DNA of 64,000 nucleotides from Himantopus leucocephalus. Taxonomy: Eukaryota > Chordata > Aves > Charadriiformes > Recurvirostridae. Where the stretch lies: assembly GCA_003993805.1 (NCBI GenBank), contig RSEF01000012.1, forward strand, positions 2,760,665 through 2,824,664. The letters are read 5' to 3'. Within the stretch, counting starts at the first letter, position 1, and each line of letters opens with the position of its first letter. The notes beneath the pieces are model-generated. The model was given only the letters and a program-made list of their open reading frames with translations, did no database searches and was not told the DNA's origin. Shown in pieces: positions 25,818 to 40,800 of the stretch. The translations under genes were made by a program, and so were the position numbers.

Positions 25818-28800
25818 ATGACGTCTCCTGAGGCACCTCTGGAGGACCACGAGCAACCCAGGGCGCGGGAGCCGTCGTGAGCCCCTGGCCAGGCTGCACG
25901 TCAAGACATCACCAAAATTCACGCGTGCGTCCAGGTGGAGAGGAGGCGGATGCAAACACGCAGGCAGCGTGGGCTGAAGCTTCCTGGTCCAAACCTAAAG
26001 CACAGTTTGAGGAGAATTCAGGGCTCCAGAGGGACTGTGCAATTAGGAGTGTTTAATTGACAGGGGAATTTGGTCACCGAGGCACTTCTGAAAAAGGCCA
26101 CCTTATGCTCATCTTTATCTTCAAACATGACAATACAAATAAAATCTAGTCCTTAGCACTCCTGCCCAGAAGGGGAAGCCACCGAAGCCGTCAGTTCTCA
26201 TCCCTCTAACGCTTGCCAGAAAATAATCAACTTGCTCGCTTGCTGGCGAGCGAGAGGAACCAACCCCCAAACTCATCTCCTTCAACGCAAACAACAGATG
26301 GGAAACCGCGTTTGTCCAGAGAACCGAGCTGTGGAAGACGACAGTGCCATTTCATCCTATTAGTCACTTCTTACCTAGTTTCCTTGTCTCTAGTTAGCGC
26401 TCCCCGAACTAACTGAAGGCCGTTAAGAGCAGCTCTTCTCCTCTCCCACAAGGGCGTCAGGAGGCACTAACCCACACGAGGCTCTTGCAGACCCTCTGGG
26501 TTTTAAAGGCGACCTCCAGCTCCTGCGCCTGGCTGTTGGGACCATCTTTACCCACACCACGCAGCCGCCGCCGCGCAGACGAAGCAAACGTTCAACGAAA
26601 ACAGCGTCGCGCTGCTGCGCTTTGCGACTAACCTTGATCGGCCGTCACAGGCAGGACGGTGCTCCCCCAGGAGCATCCCCCATGGCTGAGGCGGCGGCCG
26701 AGCTGCTAGCTCCTCGGGAAGCGCAACCGTCCCCTTCTTCACCACTCGCCCTTGCTGGCGGAGAGAAATGGACGGGCAGGAGGAAACCTTTCCAGCGCTG
26801 CTCCTCTGCTCCCCCGCCTGCCCCGGGGAGCGTGGGACCCCCCCGCCGAAGCAAGGCGCTGCCTTAGCTAAGCACGCCGGCAGTGCCGCCGCCGGAGGCG
26901 AAGGGACAAGTCCTTCCAGTTCATTAGGGAAGGTTTCTTGTGCAATTTGCTGCCTCACTAGCTCCTGTTTAGACAGCCTTTGTTCCCTGTCTGCAAGAGC
27001 GCATGAAAGGTTCGGACGTCCGTACATGCTCAGAAGATGCTGTCCCCTGGGCTTGGTCAGGGAGGACGGCAGAGAGCTCACCCCAGGTTTTAACCTCTTG
27101 AGCTTTGCACGCCGACGTGCTCTAAGTGCAGCCCCAGGTCCCCTCCCGCTCTGTAATGCGGGATTTCCACGCGAGCCCGCTCGGCCGAGGAAAGCCTAAT
27201 GGTTTGGCTTTGCCTTTTGCTGCTGCCGCCGCCGCCCGCGCCCCGCCGCCAGCCGAAGGACGGACGTCCACAGTAACAGGAGCCTCCGGTCCTGCTCGCT
27301 TATTGCCTTCTGCAGAACTAAAATAGCAGCCTGGGAGGGAGCCGGGGAGCTCAAAACTTTCCATTCACCGGTACCTCCTGCCCAAAGCCGAGAAAGACAC
27401 GAGGCCATGGGGTTTCTCTGGGTGCAAAGCGGCTACGCGGTACAGCGGGGATGCAGCTCACAGCTATAGCACTATCAGGAGCATAGGCTGCTCTCGATAA
27501 ATAGACTTATAACAGATTAATTTAAAAGCAGCCCAGTTTCCTATTGGTAGCACAGAATAAAAACATCATTCGTTTCCTGCACGGCTCCGCATTTATTCGT
27601 TTACAGCACGGCTCCACATTTCCGCTACGGGCTGGCCCTGTTGCAGCCTTTGCCCAACGAGCTTCTGGCTCCTTCGGGAATCCCGGATAATTACAGCAAT
27701 GGGAGATAACGGCTGTAGCTCAGGGAATAAACTAAACAGCCTTGAATATTCGAAGGTCCTTCTACGGCCCAAACTTTGCGTTACCTTGGCAGCGTCGACA
27801 TCCGAACAGAGCGCAGCGGCAGTCAGGGCGGAGAGGATCGCGATCCCGCGACCCGGTAGGAAGCGCCTGGGACAGAGGTTCTTAAACAATAAAGACAATC
27901 CTGGTGCTAATGTAAATAACCCAAAGTCTCTGCAGAGACAGAGTCACAGACCAGGTGTTACGGCCTCACGTTTTCTCCAGACTGAAGGGGCCACGTTAGG
28001 TCTCGTTTATCCCGGTCCAATATGTATTTATGAGTGACGCTGCCGAAATGAACAACTTCTGCAAAAGAACACACCGGAGTGGATCAATGCATCAAAGCAG
28101 AATGTATTTTCTGTCTTTTTTTTTTTTTTTAAACTATTCTGGATTAAATATGTAATAAATGCTCTTGTAGAATTTAAGGCCTGAAGACAGACAAGCCATT
28201 GCACAATCTTTTTACGTACCTAAACAGATTTAATTGCTCAATTATTCCAGATAAACACGATAAGTTCCCTGCCATGAATAATTTATAATCCAGCTAGCCA
28301 CACAATCTATGAAACACAAATCTATGGCTGCAGCAAGAGGAAAAGCGAGCAGATGCCACGATCCCGAGACACCCCGGCTCGTTACCAAACGCCGGCCAAA
28401 GGCGCCATGGCGTAGGCTGCCCCGGCCAGGTCTGACCTTGCCTGAAAGCCCTGGGATGGCCCGCACCTTCACTTGGGTTACCGTGCTGCTCAGAGGGTGC
28501 AAATATTGAACAAATTAAATAGGCACAAAGTTAGGACGTGCACGTAGGAGGAGACAGGCACAGTCCATCCCCCCTCCTGTTCACGGTCCAGACGTTGCCG
28601 GGCGTCCCTCCCAGCCCTCCTCAGGAGCTGGTTGTGCTGGTTTCTCCAGGAATTTCATTAGATGATCATGACGGAGCTTAAGGGCTGCAGGGAAGCCCAG
28701 CGGAACGCAGTGCACTGGAGGGTGGAGACCTGCAGGGGCTATCACGAGGAATGGCACTCGGGACCCTGTGGAGGAGGGAGGAGGAGGAGGACTGCCGGGG

Positions 28801-30645
28801 GGATGAAAGATCCCATCCAGCCAACGCTCGGCTAGGACAGACCCAAGACAGAGACCTGGAAAGCGTCCAGAAGGAGGGTTAATCCTAAACCCATGACAAA
28901 GCCATCCCAGGCAGCCCCCTTCCCACGCAGGGGAGTCACGAACCGCAGCACTGCCCTGGGACAACCGTTGTACCAACCACACATCGATGGCTAAGAGGGG
29001 CAGGTACCTCCTCCGGGCTCCAGCCACCCAGAACGAACACAGAAGGCTTTCCCACGGGGCTCAGGGCTCTGTCATAAACCTTGAGCGTCTTTATGACTCT
29101 CCCAGAAGCAGATGAGAGGCGCTGGGTGGGTTTCCTCCAGCACTGCCTCCCCCTGCTCCACTCCCCGCTCTTTCCAAGAGACCCTCCTGCGTCTGAATTT
29201 TATTGATGCTGCTGCTTCATTCCAACAAACCCGTATTAAAGGCTTCGGGATTTCGCCCTGATGCCCTGCAGCAGCAAGAAGAGAGGGCTGTAAGGGTCTC
29301 CAAAAGGTTTTGGTTCTGTCCTCTGCCCCAGGCAGGATCAAACAAGCCTGCACCGCTGCCGAAAGATGTTTGTCTAATTTGGTCTTTAAAACTTCCCATC
29401 AGTTGTGGATTTACTGGATGGGCTGCAAAACGGGGAATGAAGGGGCTTTGGCTTAACCATCCTAATTGCTAGAAAACATTCCCAAAAACATTAGACTGCA
29501 AGGAAGATTTAAGTTAAGTCCATTACTCGCCATCCTACAGACCACAAACACTAAACAGCAGCTATTTTATCCAGTGAAAGCAGCCTAGGACCCGTGTAGG
29601 CGTCCATCCAGGCGAACAGGTCCCAGCACCAAGACCACAACGAGCAAAATGTCTCCTAGAGGTGACTGGCCACCAACTTCATGCTGCAGGACTCTTGATC
29701 TCCATCTCCCCTAGGGTTCCATGGCACCTCCATGGCCTTCAGACCCAATTAATGGTTTTCTGCGTTTCCAGGTACGGTTTCTGTGCTTTTTCAGAGGCTA
29801 CTCAGGCAGCTTTGGAGGACTGCATGCTATGAAAGGAGCTCAGCCTTGCATGGTCCCATCAAACACCACCTGCCCTGAGACCCACCTTCCATCTCACCAC
29901 CTTCTGGAGAGACACACTCGGGTGGCCCTGGTGCCTGAAATGGGTTTACAAGTATGGGCCATGAACACCAGAAACAGTTTTTCCAGTCACCAGCTACCTA
30001 TTTAGATTAGAATAGGTTTTCTGTGCTGGAATTCCTATCGCCATCCAAATGCACCTGGACCCAGCTTGAAGTCATCATCTCCTAAGTAAAATACACCAAT
30101 TCCAACGCAAAAATCTGTAAGCAATTAGAATTTGAACAGATACCTGTAAAGCCACATCACTGTTAATTGGGTTTTTACAGCCATTATGTAAGCTCTAAGA
30201 AGGGGATACTTAATTGCAATCCAGTCTACAATAGCAATCGCCCCGTCTTCAAAAAAATTACTAACACGGACAAACGCAAAGCAAGATTAAAATCAGTCAT
30301 TCAAACCAGGATTTTTTGCTTGCTGATCTAAAGTCATCATTGCCATGGAGATCCAGGCTGAGGCACCCCAGAAAGGTGTAATCAGAAAGGGTCCTGCCTC
30401 TTCTATCATCACCTAAGCCAAAATACGAAGTTATCCGATTAGGGGAGCTCTCTGCTGCCCTCCCGATGGGGGGCTCATAGAGCAGCCTGCTTGGGACCCC
30501 TCAGCCCAACTTCAAGCCCTTGGGCAAGCTTACAGTGAAAGCTGGTTTCGTTCTGCTCAAACGAGGGGCCGAGTCCTTGATTACAAAACTAGAAACTGTT
30601 AGAGAAGAGAAAAAAATTTCAAATAGAAATCGCTCAGTTAAAAAA

Positions 30646-30665
30646 ATATATATATATATATATAT
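30646..30665 (+). repeat. (AT)n microsatellite
   Basis: Ten AT dinucleotides follow an A-run. It lies in the probable BSN intron. Confidence 0.95.
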
Positions 30666-32334
30666 CTCCCAGCAGCAAATCTTTCCTCCACCTTTTTGGG
30701 CATCTTAGCTTCTCTTTGAAAGATCTCCAAGCAGCAGTAGCTTTAGGTCCACACAAATAAAACATCAAACAACAAAAAAACCCAAACCCACCAAGCAAGA
30801 ATTCTCTCACCAACACCCTTTTCGTGCAAACACACCACTGTCAACCACTATTTTAAGGTTGCCTTTAGCCCTCTGTTCCCACTGCACCCTATGGTGCCTG
30901 GGGAGCATCCCCCCTGCCAAGACGATGCTCCCACTGCTGAGCTGCGGCAACATTTCTAGCACCGGTGGCTGCAAAGAGAAGATGTAGAGAGATGGAGACG
31001 TATTGGACACAGTGGTGCGTGCAACTCAAGCAATAAATACCAGAGGAATAAAGCAGGTTGCTCATTTGAACCTTTATTTAAGAGCTCCTCGACGAGGGCA
31101 TCCGTCCACACCATCACAGCCGACAACTCCGTCCGCAGGAGTGGGCCAGTGTTTAATGAAATCTCAAATTAACTTGACAGGCAAAGGGGAGGAAAAAAAA
31201 AAAAAAGCTTCTCTAACTTGTAAATAGTGTATTTTCTATTAAAGCATCACAGTTGTGTCAAACAGCGATCTCCAGGCAGCCACCCTCAGCCTCTGGCAGG
31301 ACATGTCGGAAAAAGTGCACAGTTTCTATAAAAGCATTTCTTACTCAAGCCCTATAGCTCGATACATCATCTGTAGGTGCTGAACGCACCCAGCACCTCC
31401 GCGCCTTGGCCACCGCAGCCAAGGAGCCCGTTGGACAAGGCGGCAGGCAACGCAAGCTGCAGTGCTCCGGGAACGGCACCGCTCCGTGTCCATCCAGACG
31501 GAAAGGCAACTACGGAGGAGCAAACTGCACCGTTCAAGCTGATCTCACCCCTCTTTGATCTGCTCCAACGCCAATTAGAAACCGCTTTTGGAGAGAAACA
31601 ATAAATCTTGTCACCGTGCCCCGGCCTCCAACCCCAGTGACTGGAGCGTAATTAGCGGCCGCGGGACTGACTCTGATCTACGGCGCATTTCTCACAGGCA
31701 AGATAGCAGGAGCGACCGCTGCTGCCTCCATTTTCGAGTGTTCAGCCGGAGAGGTCTCAACTCCTGATTTTCAAGTGTTGTGCATCAAAACCTCCAGCTG
31801 AAGAGGGGGAGGCGGGCCGACAGCAAGCAATCAGACCCAAACTGCCTTAAATTGGGCAGATAAGGGATGGATTGGCCGGCGAGAGGGAAGCAGCAGGACC
31901 CGTGCACCGCAGGAGAGGAAAACATTTTACATCCATAAAAATACCACCTTCCCACAAGCTTTTATCTGCCCACAGCCTTGTCTGTTGGTGTTATCCCCCT
32001 GCTTGGCTGGGCTGGCTCCTGACATCTGCAGAGAAAGGACAAGGAGGAGAAACAAGTCTGAACCACGGCGGACAGCAGGCGTTGGGATGGAAAATGGCAC
32101 ACCGTGCGTGATCAACAACACCCTGGGGGTTGGTGCTCATCGGCGCACAGTGACCCGCTCGCTCAGGGAGAAGGTCCCGCCATGCTGAGACCTTTGCTTC
32201 CCAGTGGGATGCAGGCTGGGTGGCATGGGGCAACCGCCTGCAGCTGGAAGACATGGGAAAAGGGGTTGGCTGGAGAAGAAGGGGGACTTGGGGCAACAGC
32301 TTGAGCTGGCCAAAGCCATCAGGAGTGGCAATGA

Positions 32335-32477
32335 ATCATAGAATGGTTCAGGTTGGAAGGGACCTTGAAAATCATGGAGTTCCAACCTGCCTGCCATGGG
32401 CAGGGACACCACCCACTAGATCAGGTTGCTCAAAGCCCCATCCAACCTGGCCTTGAACACCTCCAGGGATGGGGCTT
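32335..32477 (-). mobile_element. CR1 LINE, short 3' end fragment, reverse orientation
   Basis: It begins with ATCATAGAATGGTTCAGG, the reverse complement of the CR1 3' terminus. It runs through GGAAGGGACCTTGAAAATCA to AACACCTCCAGGGATGGGGC and stops there. The other CR1 copies in the window that resemble it are forward, so this is the only recent copy on the minus strand. Confidence 0.92.
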
Positions 32478-35400
32478 CATGGGATGAAGCCTTCACTTTT
32501 TACAAAAAGTAACACAGTGCCCAATGTTGGCTCTTGGTTGGGGTGGCATGGCTTTGAGATCACTTAATGCAGTGCTGCTGGAGCTCTTCAGAGCCCTCCA
32601 AATGACATGTCCTTCAAAAGTACCAGATCATGGGACTTTTCTGGGCAGACCTGTAAAAACTTTACGCCCAGGATCTGCATAAAGCATTATTTCAACACGT
32701 CCCCCGGGTCTCAACAAGAATTTAGCACCTGGAATTAGTTATGGCAAACAATATTTCAGAAGTCTTGGATTCTTTTTTTCTTCCTAATTCAATAAAGCAA
32801 TAACGATCGTCTGCTGAGAGCAAGTAATGGGATCCCAGAAGCAGCTCAAAGACAGATGGCAGCAGCAGCATGCCTGTTTGGTGATATTTCTCAAAGCGTT
32901 CTCCAATTTGAAAGCCACAATCATATCATCTAGAAAATTAATATGGCAGGTCAGAACATAACGCAGAGTTTGTCAAAACGAATTTCGGGGCATGAGCTGG
33001 CCTGACCCAGCATCTCANTCAACTTAGTAAGAAATGTTTGAATCACTTGGGGGGGGAAAAAAAAAAAAAAAATAAAATCAGGATTCATGCCCCAGTCTGC
33101 CAAAGGTCCCTTGGGCAGGTTGCCCAGGAGCAGATGAAAGCAGCACGCCTGGGTACGAGGGCGCAGTTTAACTGGGTTTCGCCTTTCAGATGGAGGGGGG
33201 AGGCCCTCATCTGCTCCAGCACCGTTGGTCTTGCACATCGCGCTCCACCAAACACCAAGGGTATTTGCTTTCCTCAGAGCTTGAAAGGTTTTGCAATAGG
33301 CAGAGTACATCATGGGCAAAAGCGAGTGAGGCGCGCTCAAGGACAAGCCTCTCCCCACAATAAGCATACTTGTTATTTCTGGGGAATCCAGAAATTCAGG
33401 TAATTCAACACTTCCTCAGGTCCCCGGGATAGTTTTATCACCAACCACTAGTTTTTAACCAAGACTTTTCCACTAGACCTGGTATTTTATCTATGGGGCA
33501 TCGTACTGTGTTCACAGCGGGAAGGAGCGGCAGCGCGTTCCAGGAGAGCAGGAGAAACACGGGATGTCTCTGGGGAGGAAAGACGACGTGGTACATCTGA
33601 GAGCACAGGAGGGGCCGAGCAGAACCAACGTGTGGCCCAGAGCCACGGCGAAGCTGGTTTTGGAGGAACCCCACACCCAAAGAGATGCAGGGAGGTCACC
33701 TCTCCAGCTTCACCCCCTGCCTACGTCTTTAGGCATCAGGGTACTCTGCAATTAAGCAGGTGGGAACCCCAAAACTAAAATCCCAAGGGGAGTTCCCACT
33801 CCTAGAGCCAAGCCCAGCAGTGCCTCCCACTCCAGCACACCCAGCTGGGTGCCGCGCTACACGCGCACCCCTATACATTTGCATCCTTAGCAGGCTTCTG
33901 ATCGGGAACGCTTGCTGAGCCCGCGTTTCCTGCAAAGCCGGGTTACGCGCACGGACGAGCTCATTTGCTCTTTGGGGACAGGGCTTCAAATAGCTGCTCG
34001 CTTGTGGCAATTAAAACAGGCAGAGCGCTGCCACCGACTCCGCTAGCCTGTGCTGTGACTGATGCAAGCGCCGTCTGTAGCGCGCTGATAAGGATATTGG
34101 ATGATTCAGAATAATCTAGGCTTTGCTGAACATATGAGCCCGAGTGTTTGTGCTTCTGTTTCCGTCTAACGGGAATACTGCGTCGTGCTCGTTAGAAGGG
34201 GGAGAGCGCGGCCGGACGTAGGTGGGCACCAAAACTTCCTCTCCACAGGACCGATGGGCACATCTGTCCTGCTCACCACTGGGGTCTTTTCCAGGGAGGT
34301 CTCCAGCTCGAGGGTCTGGCCACTCTAACCACCATGGCTCGGACACAGCAAGGGGGTGACAGAGCAGGTGTGGAGGGAGCAAAAAGTCAACGTTAAGTCT
34401 TCTTCCCATCTTCGGGGAGCGTTTCGTGAGCCGCGACTGGGCAGCAGGGCTGCTGCACAAGCAGTTGGGGCTCAATTAAGATGCAGTAGATGCGCACCCA
34501 AGGGGGAAAGGGGAGGGACACACTGGCCCTTCAATCTTCAGAACTGACTTCCAGCTGGTTTAGTGCCATGTTATGTCCACACCTCCACTCGTTTTGACAA
34601 ACCTTTGACCCCGCAGACCTGCTGCATAGGCTACTCCCATCCCATTAAGACCACGTCTCGCTCTCTGGATTTCCCTGCAGAGCCATTCCAACAACGTGGC
34701 TTTGACTTCACCCGAAGCAGAAAGCCAAGCCAACAGCACAGCCTATTTACAACACGAACCGAATCCAGAACTGAAACATCCCACCCTTCAGCTGTCCTCG
34801 ATCATAAGGTTTACCACCCAGGAAAAACGGCATTTCAATCAGAGTTAAAATAACCAGTTTTTGTAGCGCCATTAGCACCATACCCCCTCAGATAAGGGCT
34901 GCCCAGGAGCACGGCTGCATATTACGTCTCCAAGATGAGAAGCTGAGTATGACAGGAGGGTGAGGTCTGCGACCAAGGCTGGACGAGCTTGAATTGAAGC
35001 GGTGAGGAACACCTCAGCAGGCGCGAACTGCTGCCCCACAAACACCGTACTGCTTTTCAGTCTGCTACGCTACATAAATCCCCTTTCAGCACCTAAACGT
35101 GACCATAGTCAAGAGACAGACAAAAGACAGGGTTAGGAAGAAGCAAGTTAGGTTTCTGGTGATGGGAGCCACACGTAGCGACGGCGATCGGCTAAAATTC
35201 AGGTCAAAAGAGATGCTGCCGAGATGTCACCACCTCTACCAAGCACCGCTCTCTTTAATAACCAGACAGACCTCATATCTTGTTACCAGCTGGGGTGGGA
35301 AGAGTCACATCACAGCATCTCCCCCTCAACTGGGGCTCTCCCACACCAGAGACGCATCCCCCGAAACGGCGCCGTAGGGGATGCCGAGTGGGGAGTGTCT

Positions 35401-38400
35401 GACACCCCCCCATTATAACCACCCTGATCTCTGCTGCTCGTAGAAAGATGGTAAATAGGAATTAATTCGGCTGGGATTAACTCAATCCCCGCCGAGGCAC
35501 TGAGGGCGCTTGAAGTTTCCTCTTAAGGGCTCCCCAAAGGCAGCGCAGCGTTTTCCCACCACCCACGCGTCGCAAACAACACCGTACAAGCGAGGGCCGT
35601 AAAGCCCTGTGCAATTGCTGCTCTCTGGGATATTTCGTGTGCGGTAAGCGGGATCCAGAGGGACGCTCGACCCTGTGTGAGATTTCACGTGCCCGACTGG
35701 TAGGAAAAGCTTGAGCAGCACCCGCGTGAGTGACACAGCTCCATCCACCACCACAGGCTGTAAATTATCTTATTCCTCTGCCTGAGGATGTCCAGGGGAG
35801 GGAACTGAAAACAAATAACAGACACAGCGAGGCTTTCAAAAACACGGGGAGTCTCCGACTCGGTACCCCGCTCTGTTTTGGAGAGCTTGACAGCCCTTTC
35901 CCATCCTCAGCTAGCTTTTCTTCTTAATGACAGAGCGATACGTGAGTTGAAAGCTAGAGGAAAACCACATCTCATCCAAGCAGACAGCTCGGTAACTTAA
36001 CGTACCGAGGGAAGGACGACGCAGGGCGGCGGCGGCTCAGCGCGTGCGGCTTGCTGGGCTTGGTATTTATCAAGCGAAAGAAGACGCCAAGAAGAACACA
36101 GGCCACTTCCCACCTCTCAGGAGTATTCATCTTTACTTGCAGTTGTTTTCATTACCCCTCTCTCCACCGCAGCATCGCTCCGGCGTGTGGGCAGCCACGC
36201 TCCCCCGTCCCCTCCAAACAATTTAACGCGTCACTGCAGACCCTTATGTGTCCCCACAGTCCGGTCCCCGCCGCGGCGGCTCATCGGAGCCAGCCGTCAG
36301 CAGAGGGGAGCCACCGTGAGCAACACCAGCCCTATTAGTCACCGGGAACCGTTTTAGCCAAGATATTTTTTGACATTTTCCGCAAGTGAATTTTGCATTA
36401 TTTGAATCATCTACGCAGAGCGCAGCGAAAGGCGGCATACTGGGAGGAACAGCCAGAATTACTCATGGGCTTTTTATTATTTTTTTGTTGTTGTTGGCTC
36501 CGACTTAAATTGCGATGTATCGAACAGACAAGTCGCGCGTCGCTGCGGACGGCTGGGAGAAGCCCCTGCTCGGGCTGCAGCAGGGGCTGAAAAGGGAAAC
36601 GAGTCATTTATACGTGGAAAGCCTCAGCAAATTCTCCAGCTTCATTTCAGTCGCTTTATTCAGTGCTAATCACCCCATTAAAAAAAAAAAAGACAGAGCA
36701 GAAATAAAATAATAAAAAAAAAGTCCAACCAAGAGGTAACAGAAGCATTCTTCACTGCAACACTGCAGATCCAGGATGAAACGGGGGCTGGGATACTTGG
36801 TGTAGGGATAAGGGGATTAAGGGGAGAAGGGCAATGGTGGCGGAGGGCTAAAATACAGGATATATACACACACACGCGACCTGTTGGCCGAGATAAATTC
36901 AAGGTTCCTATCAATACCTTCTCATTATGAAAACATACAGCATATTCACTGCAATCCCCCCAAAATCGTATTTTTTAGCGCCTAGCTTTTCCACGGTGCC
37001 CACTGCACGAGGTGCTCCCGAAGAGAGCTGCAGGGCTTCTTCAGGTGGGCACATCCCCACCGACCGCTGGTCCCAGCCATCCCGCGCTGCGGATGCCAAC
37101 CCCGAGCACCGGGAGAGGAGCTGCCCCGCGGCCGCACACCGGGCCAAGCATCCCTGCCCCGGCGGGGGCTTCTCGGGGCAGATGCAGCTCAAATCGCTCC
37201 ATCCTTACGAGAAGGCAGCAGCAGCCACGGCGAGCCCCGGCTCCTGCGGAGAGCATCACGCGCTGCGCGTACAGGTCACTGCTGGCTGAAGCTCTGCTAA
37301 AAACAAACCCACAAATGGGAATAAAACTCGCGTTTCTCTCCCGTTGCGCAGCCTGATCCAATGGAAAATTTCTCCCGGATCTGCACCGTAACGCTAACGA
37401 CAGATTTATTTTTGCAGCTATGCCATGAGGAAGGATGATCTCAAAAGAGAAATCATTCCGAAACGGGCAACTTGACTCAGCGACACGGGGGTCTGGCTGG
37501 ATGCAGGGTGCAACCTTACCACGTACGCATGCACGGGGCTGTCCACCACTGCGGCCGCGCACAAACCCTGCCCGCCCGAGGGCGTCCTGCGTCTCGATCT
37601 GATCACAGGAGGAGAAAAAAACCCACAAATACATACTCCTGAACTTGCTAAAAGGTGCAGAGAAGGGCGGACCGCTGCTTGCGGAGCCAGTCCCACAACC
37701 TTACCTCCCTCAGCTCCTCCACCACGGCCACCACGAGCACAACACTTGGGGGTGAAATCCCCCCAGGGGATGCCAGGCTGAAGAAACACCTATTATTAAA
37801 TATTACCCCGTTTTTTGAGATCCGCTTTACGAGATCCAGCATTCTTCAGACCCAACACTCATTCTTTGAGGGGAGAGGGGAACTACAACCTCTCAAATAC
37901 AGCCTCGTGTCTCTCTACGAGCACAACATCATCTCTTGGAGACGCGGCGCTGCACGCACGCCAACAGCTGAGGCTGGAGGCTGCTTCACAGACGGGGAAA
38001 ATGAATAGCCGGCGAGGTCCCAAGGGCAGGAGAAAACCTTGTCGGCTTTGCCGTTCAGCACGAGAAGAGGCCGCGTAAATGTAATCCGTCAGCTCCTCCT
38101 CTGCCGTCACTCGCGTCGCAAAGAGCTAAAATCAACCTCGGCACTGCCACACCCAGAGGAAACTTGGAAATTTAGGAGATGCCACACCAGCATCACCCCA
38201 CAGTGAAGAACCAGGAAGGAGAAGGACCGCTTTTTTTGATAAGGCAGAGAGAGACAGGGGACGTCAAATATCTCATAAAAATCATGTTCCGTTATCTATT
38301 GGCAAACAGTATATTCACCCTTTTTCACCCAGTCCTCCAGCGCTCACCCCGTGGTGCCCCCCAAGCTCTCTGGACGCAGATGGAGTCCCAGAAACCACCA

Positions 38401-39700
38401 CATCGACACCCAGGAACCACGGGGCAGCGCGTCAGGGCACAACATACTGTAAAACGTGGCTTCAAGCCACGTAAATTACAGAAACATAAATTACAGTCGT
38501 GCCCCGACGACCTCAGGGCTAGCCGGACCACAGGGGACCTTACGCCCGGCTACTCTCCGCCAAACCGTGCTGGCATCTCTGAGACCCCCGGGGTAAAACC
38601 ACCGACGCCAACGGGGATTTTTGCCCACACGGCGGGCACCAGAGACCTGTAAAAGTTTGGATGTTCAGGGAATGACAGGCAGGAGAGGAGAGGGATGAGA
38701 GGAAGGGATCAGGGATTTATTGCTCTTCACAATAGCCACCATTTTAATGCAGAAGTAATAACCCCCCCGGCACTCCTAAGCCCAGCTCTTTGCCTGTGGA
38801 GCTGCTGAGCCGGTGGTCATTAGTCAAGCCAAAGCTTCCCGAAGCATCAAGACTTCAGGTGAAGCCCTTAATTCCCCCAAAAAGGCAGGTTTTACCAAAG
38901 ATTGGACACTAAAACACTGCAAGGTATAAAAATCAAGGCAATGACCCAAATGAGAAACTGGTGTTTCAGGAAGTGCAGCATATGACCACCGTCACCGTTT
39001 TTTTTGAAGTCACGTGCTAAATGAATGAGGTGAAGCTGCGGGCAGGCACCGCTCCTGCTGGTGGAGCTGGGCTGGAGAAGGCTTTGGACCGAGGCCACCC
39101 CTCCTGCGCTGATGAACCCTCCTCCTACCACCAGAGATGCTCTGCTGAGCACTTCGCTCACCCCTCTGCTTCCCGTATCTCCTCCCTCTTCGCTCCGCTT
39201 CACCTGCATTTTCTTACAGTATTGAGCAGAAAACCATCTGCTGATATGTTATGATAAACACAGCCCTATACTGTACATTCACACTTATTACCGACTGTTT
39301 CATTCCCATCTCTTCAGCTGATGGTCTGTTTCCCATCCATACAACTCAAATATTTACCTAAAAACCTCAAATGAGTTTTGTGGGTACCTCCTCCCGCTAC
39401 AAGAGCTGCTGAGAGGTTTTCCTCTCCTGCAAACACAACCTTGACCGCCGTTGGGGAAACCAACCAGCAAGTTTTTAATCCTTTTCACGTTTCACTTGCC
39501 GAAGGTCTGCGATCAAAGGCTGGTGATGATCTTAACGTGGCACGGAGCACACAGGGAGCAGATTTATTTTCAAATATTTTGAAGATTTCCTATTACATTA
39601 TATTCATGATGCAAAAAGTACAAAGAATCTCTTCAATCTCCCCAAGCAACAGCTAAAAACGTGGACCAGAACCGAAGTTTAACAAGTAGTATTATTATTT

Positions 39701-39970
39701 GACAGGGCGAGGGGGAATGGCTTCAAACTGGAAGAAGGAAGATTTAGATTAGACATTAGGAAGAAGTTTTTCACTCTGAGGGTGGTGAGGCACAGGTCCA
39801 GGTTGCCCAGAGAAGCTGTGGCTGCCCCATCCCTGGAGGTGTTCAAGGCCAGGCTGGATGGGGCTTGGCGCAACCTGGGCTGGTGGGAGGTGTCCCTGCC
39901 CAGGGCAGGGGGGTTGGAACGAGATGATCTTCAAGGTCCCTTCCAACCCAAACCATTCTACGATTCTATG
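39701..39970 (+). mobile_element. CR1 LINE, 3' end fragment
   Basis: This forward copy is nearly collinear with those at 3491 and 41793. It shares GATTTAGATTAGACATTAGG, the CATCCCTGGAGGTGTTCAAG block, and the end ACCATTCTACGATTCTATG. The good preservation suggests a relatively recent insertion. Confidence 0.94.
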
Positions 39971-40734
39971 ATAAGTATTACCTCTTCATACAGTCACAAA
40001 TACAGCAAATACGTTCAGAATGGCTTGGGGACAAAAGCAGGGATTTCAAAAAGAAAACAATTTGGTGAAGAACATACCTGTATAAATATGCTCCTTTTAT
40101 TCAGGGTGGGAAGAAAAAAAAAGAAATCTATTGTGCGCGTCTGTATACTTACGAAACTGCATCTGATGAACACGATTTCAAATGGGGGAAAAAAAAAAAA
40201 AAGCACAATGGAAACGTAAGGAAGAATGCAAAGATTTTCTATAATCCCAAAGCGGTTCCAAGAAAACCTATTAGGCAGCCAGACATTTTGAGTTTCATTT
40301 CAGCACTAACGAAAGCACGTATTTTAATGCTGTGCCGCTGCTCTTGATTAAAATCAAAACCAAGCTCTACATTTTTTTTCGGTTTAGCACTTAGGATGGG
40401 GAGGAAATGAATTAAAAGAAAGCCCCAAAATGTTAAGAGAACACTGAAGAAGAAATTAATTTCTCAAATTAGCAATGTGCAGTGGCACTTCAAAACCCCA
40501 GAGAAACAGAAAGGATGCCTGCAGGTTACTCCTTGTGATACCAAACAGAGCAAATCCAATCAGATGAACATGCTGCAGGATCAGTCAGGCGAAAGCCACA
40601 GGAGCAGCATTACAAAGTGAAAGATGTATAAAAAGAGGATTTTCTAAACCTATTGTACTGGCTTGAAACTGAGCTATTTCCCCCCGGAGGAGATGACAGC
40701 CTTGCTGGTACGGTCCTGCAGAACAAGCTATCAA

Positions 40735-40800
40735 AAAAAAAAAAACCAAAAAAACCNCAAAAAAAAAAAAACCAAAAAAACCCCAAACCAAAAAAAAACC
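40735..40800 (+). repeat. A-rich low-complexity tract with one N
   Basis: A-runs are broken by CC pairs. The N at 40757 sits between two copies of a CAAAAAAA/CCAAAAAAACC pattern and is probably an unresolved length difference. Confidence 0.9.

Noticed and set aside
26548..27081. 177-codon minus-strand open frame in a CpG-rich patch, considered as the missing BSN exon
   Set aside because: It lacks the Cys pairs of zinc finger 1 and any known Bassoon N-terminal motif.
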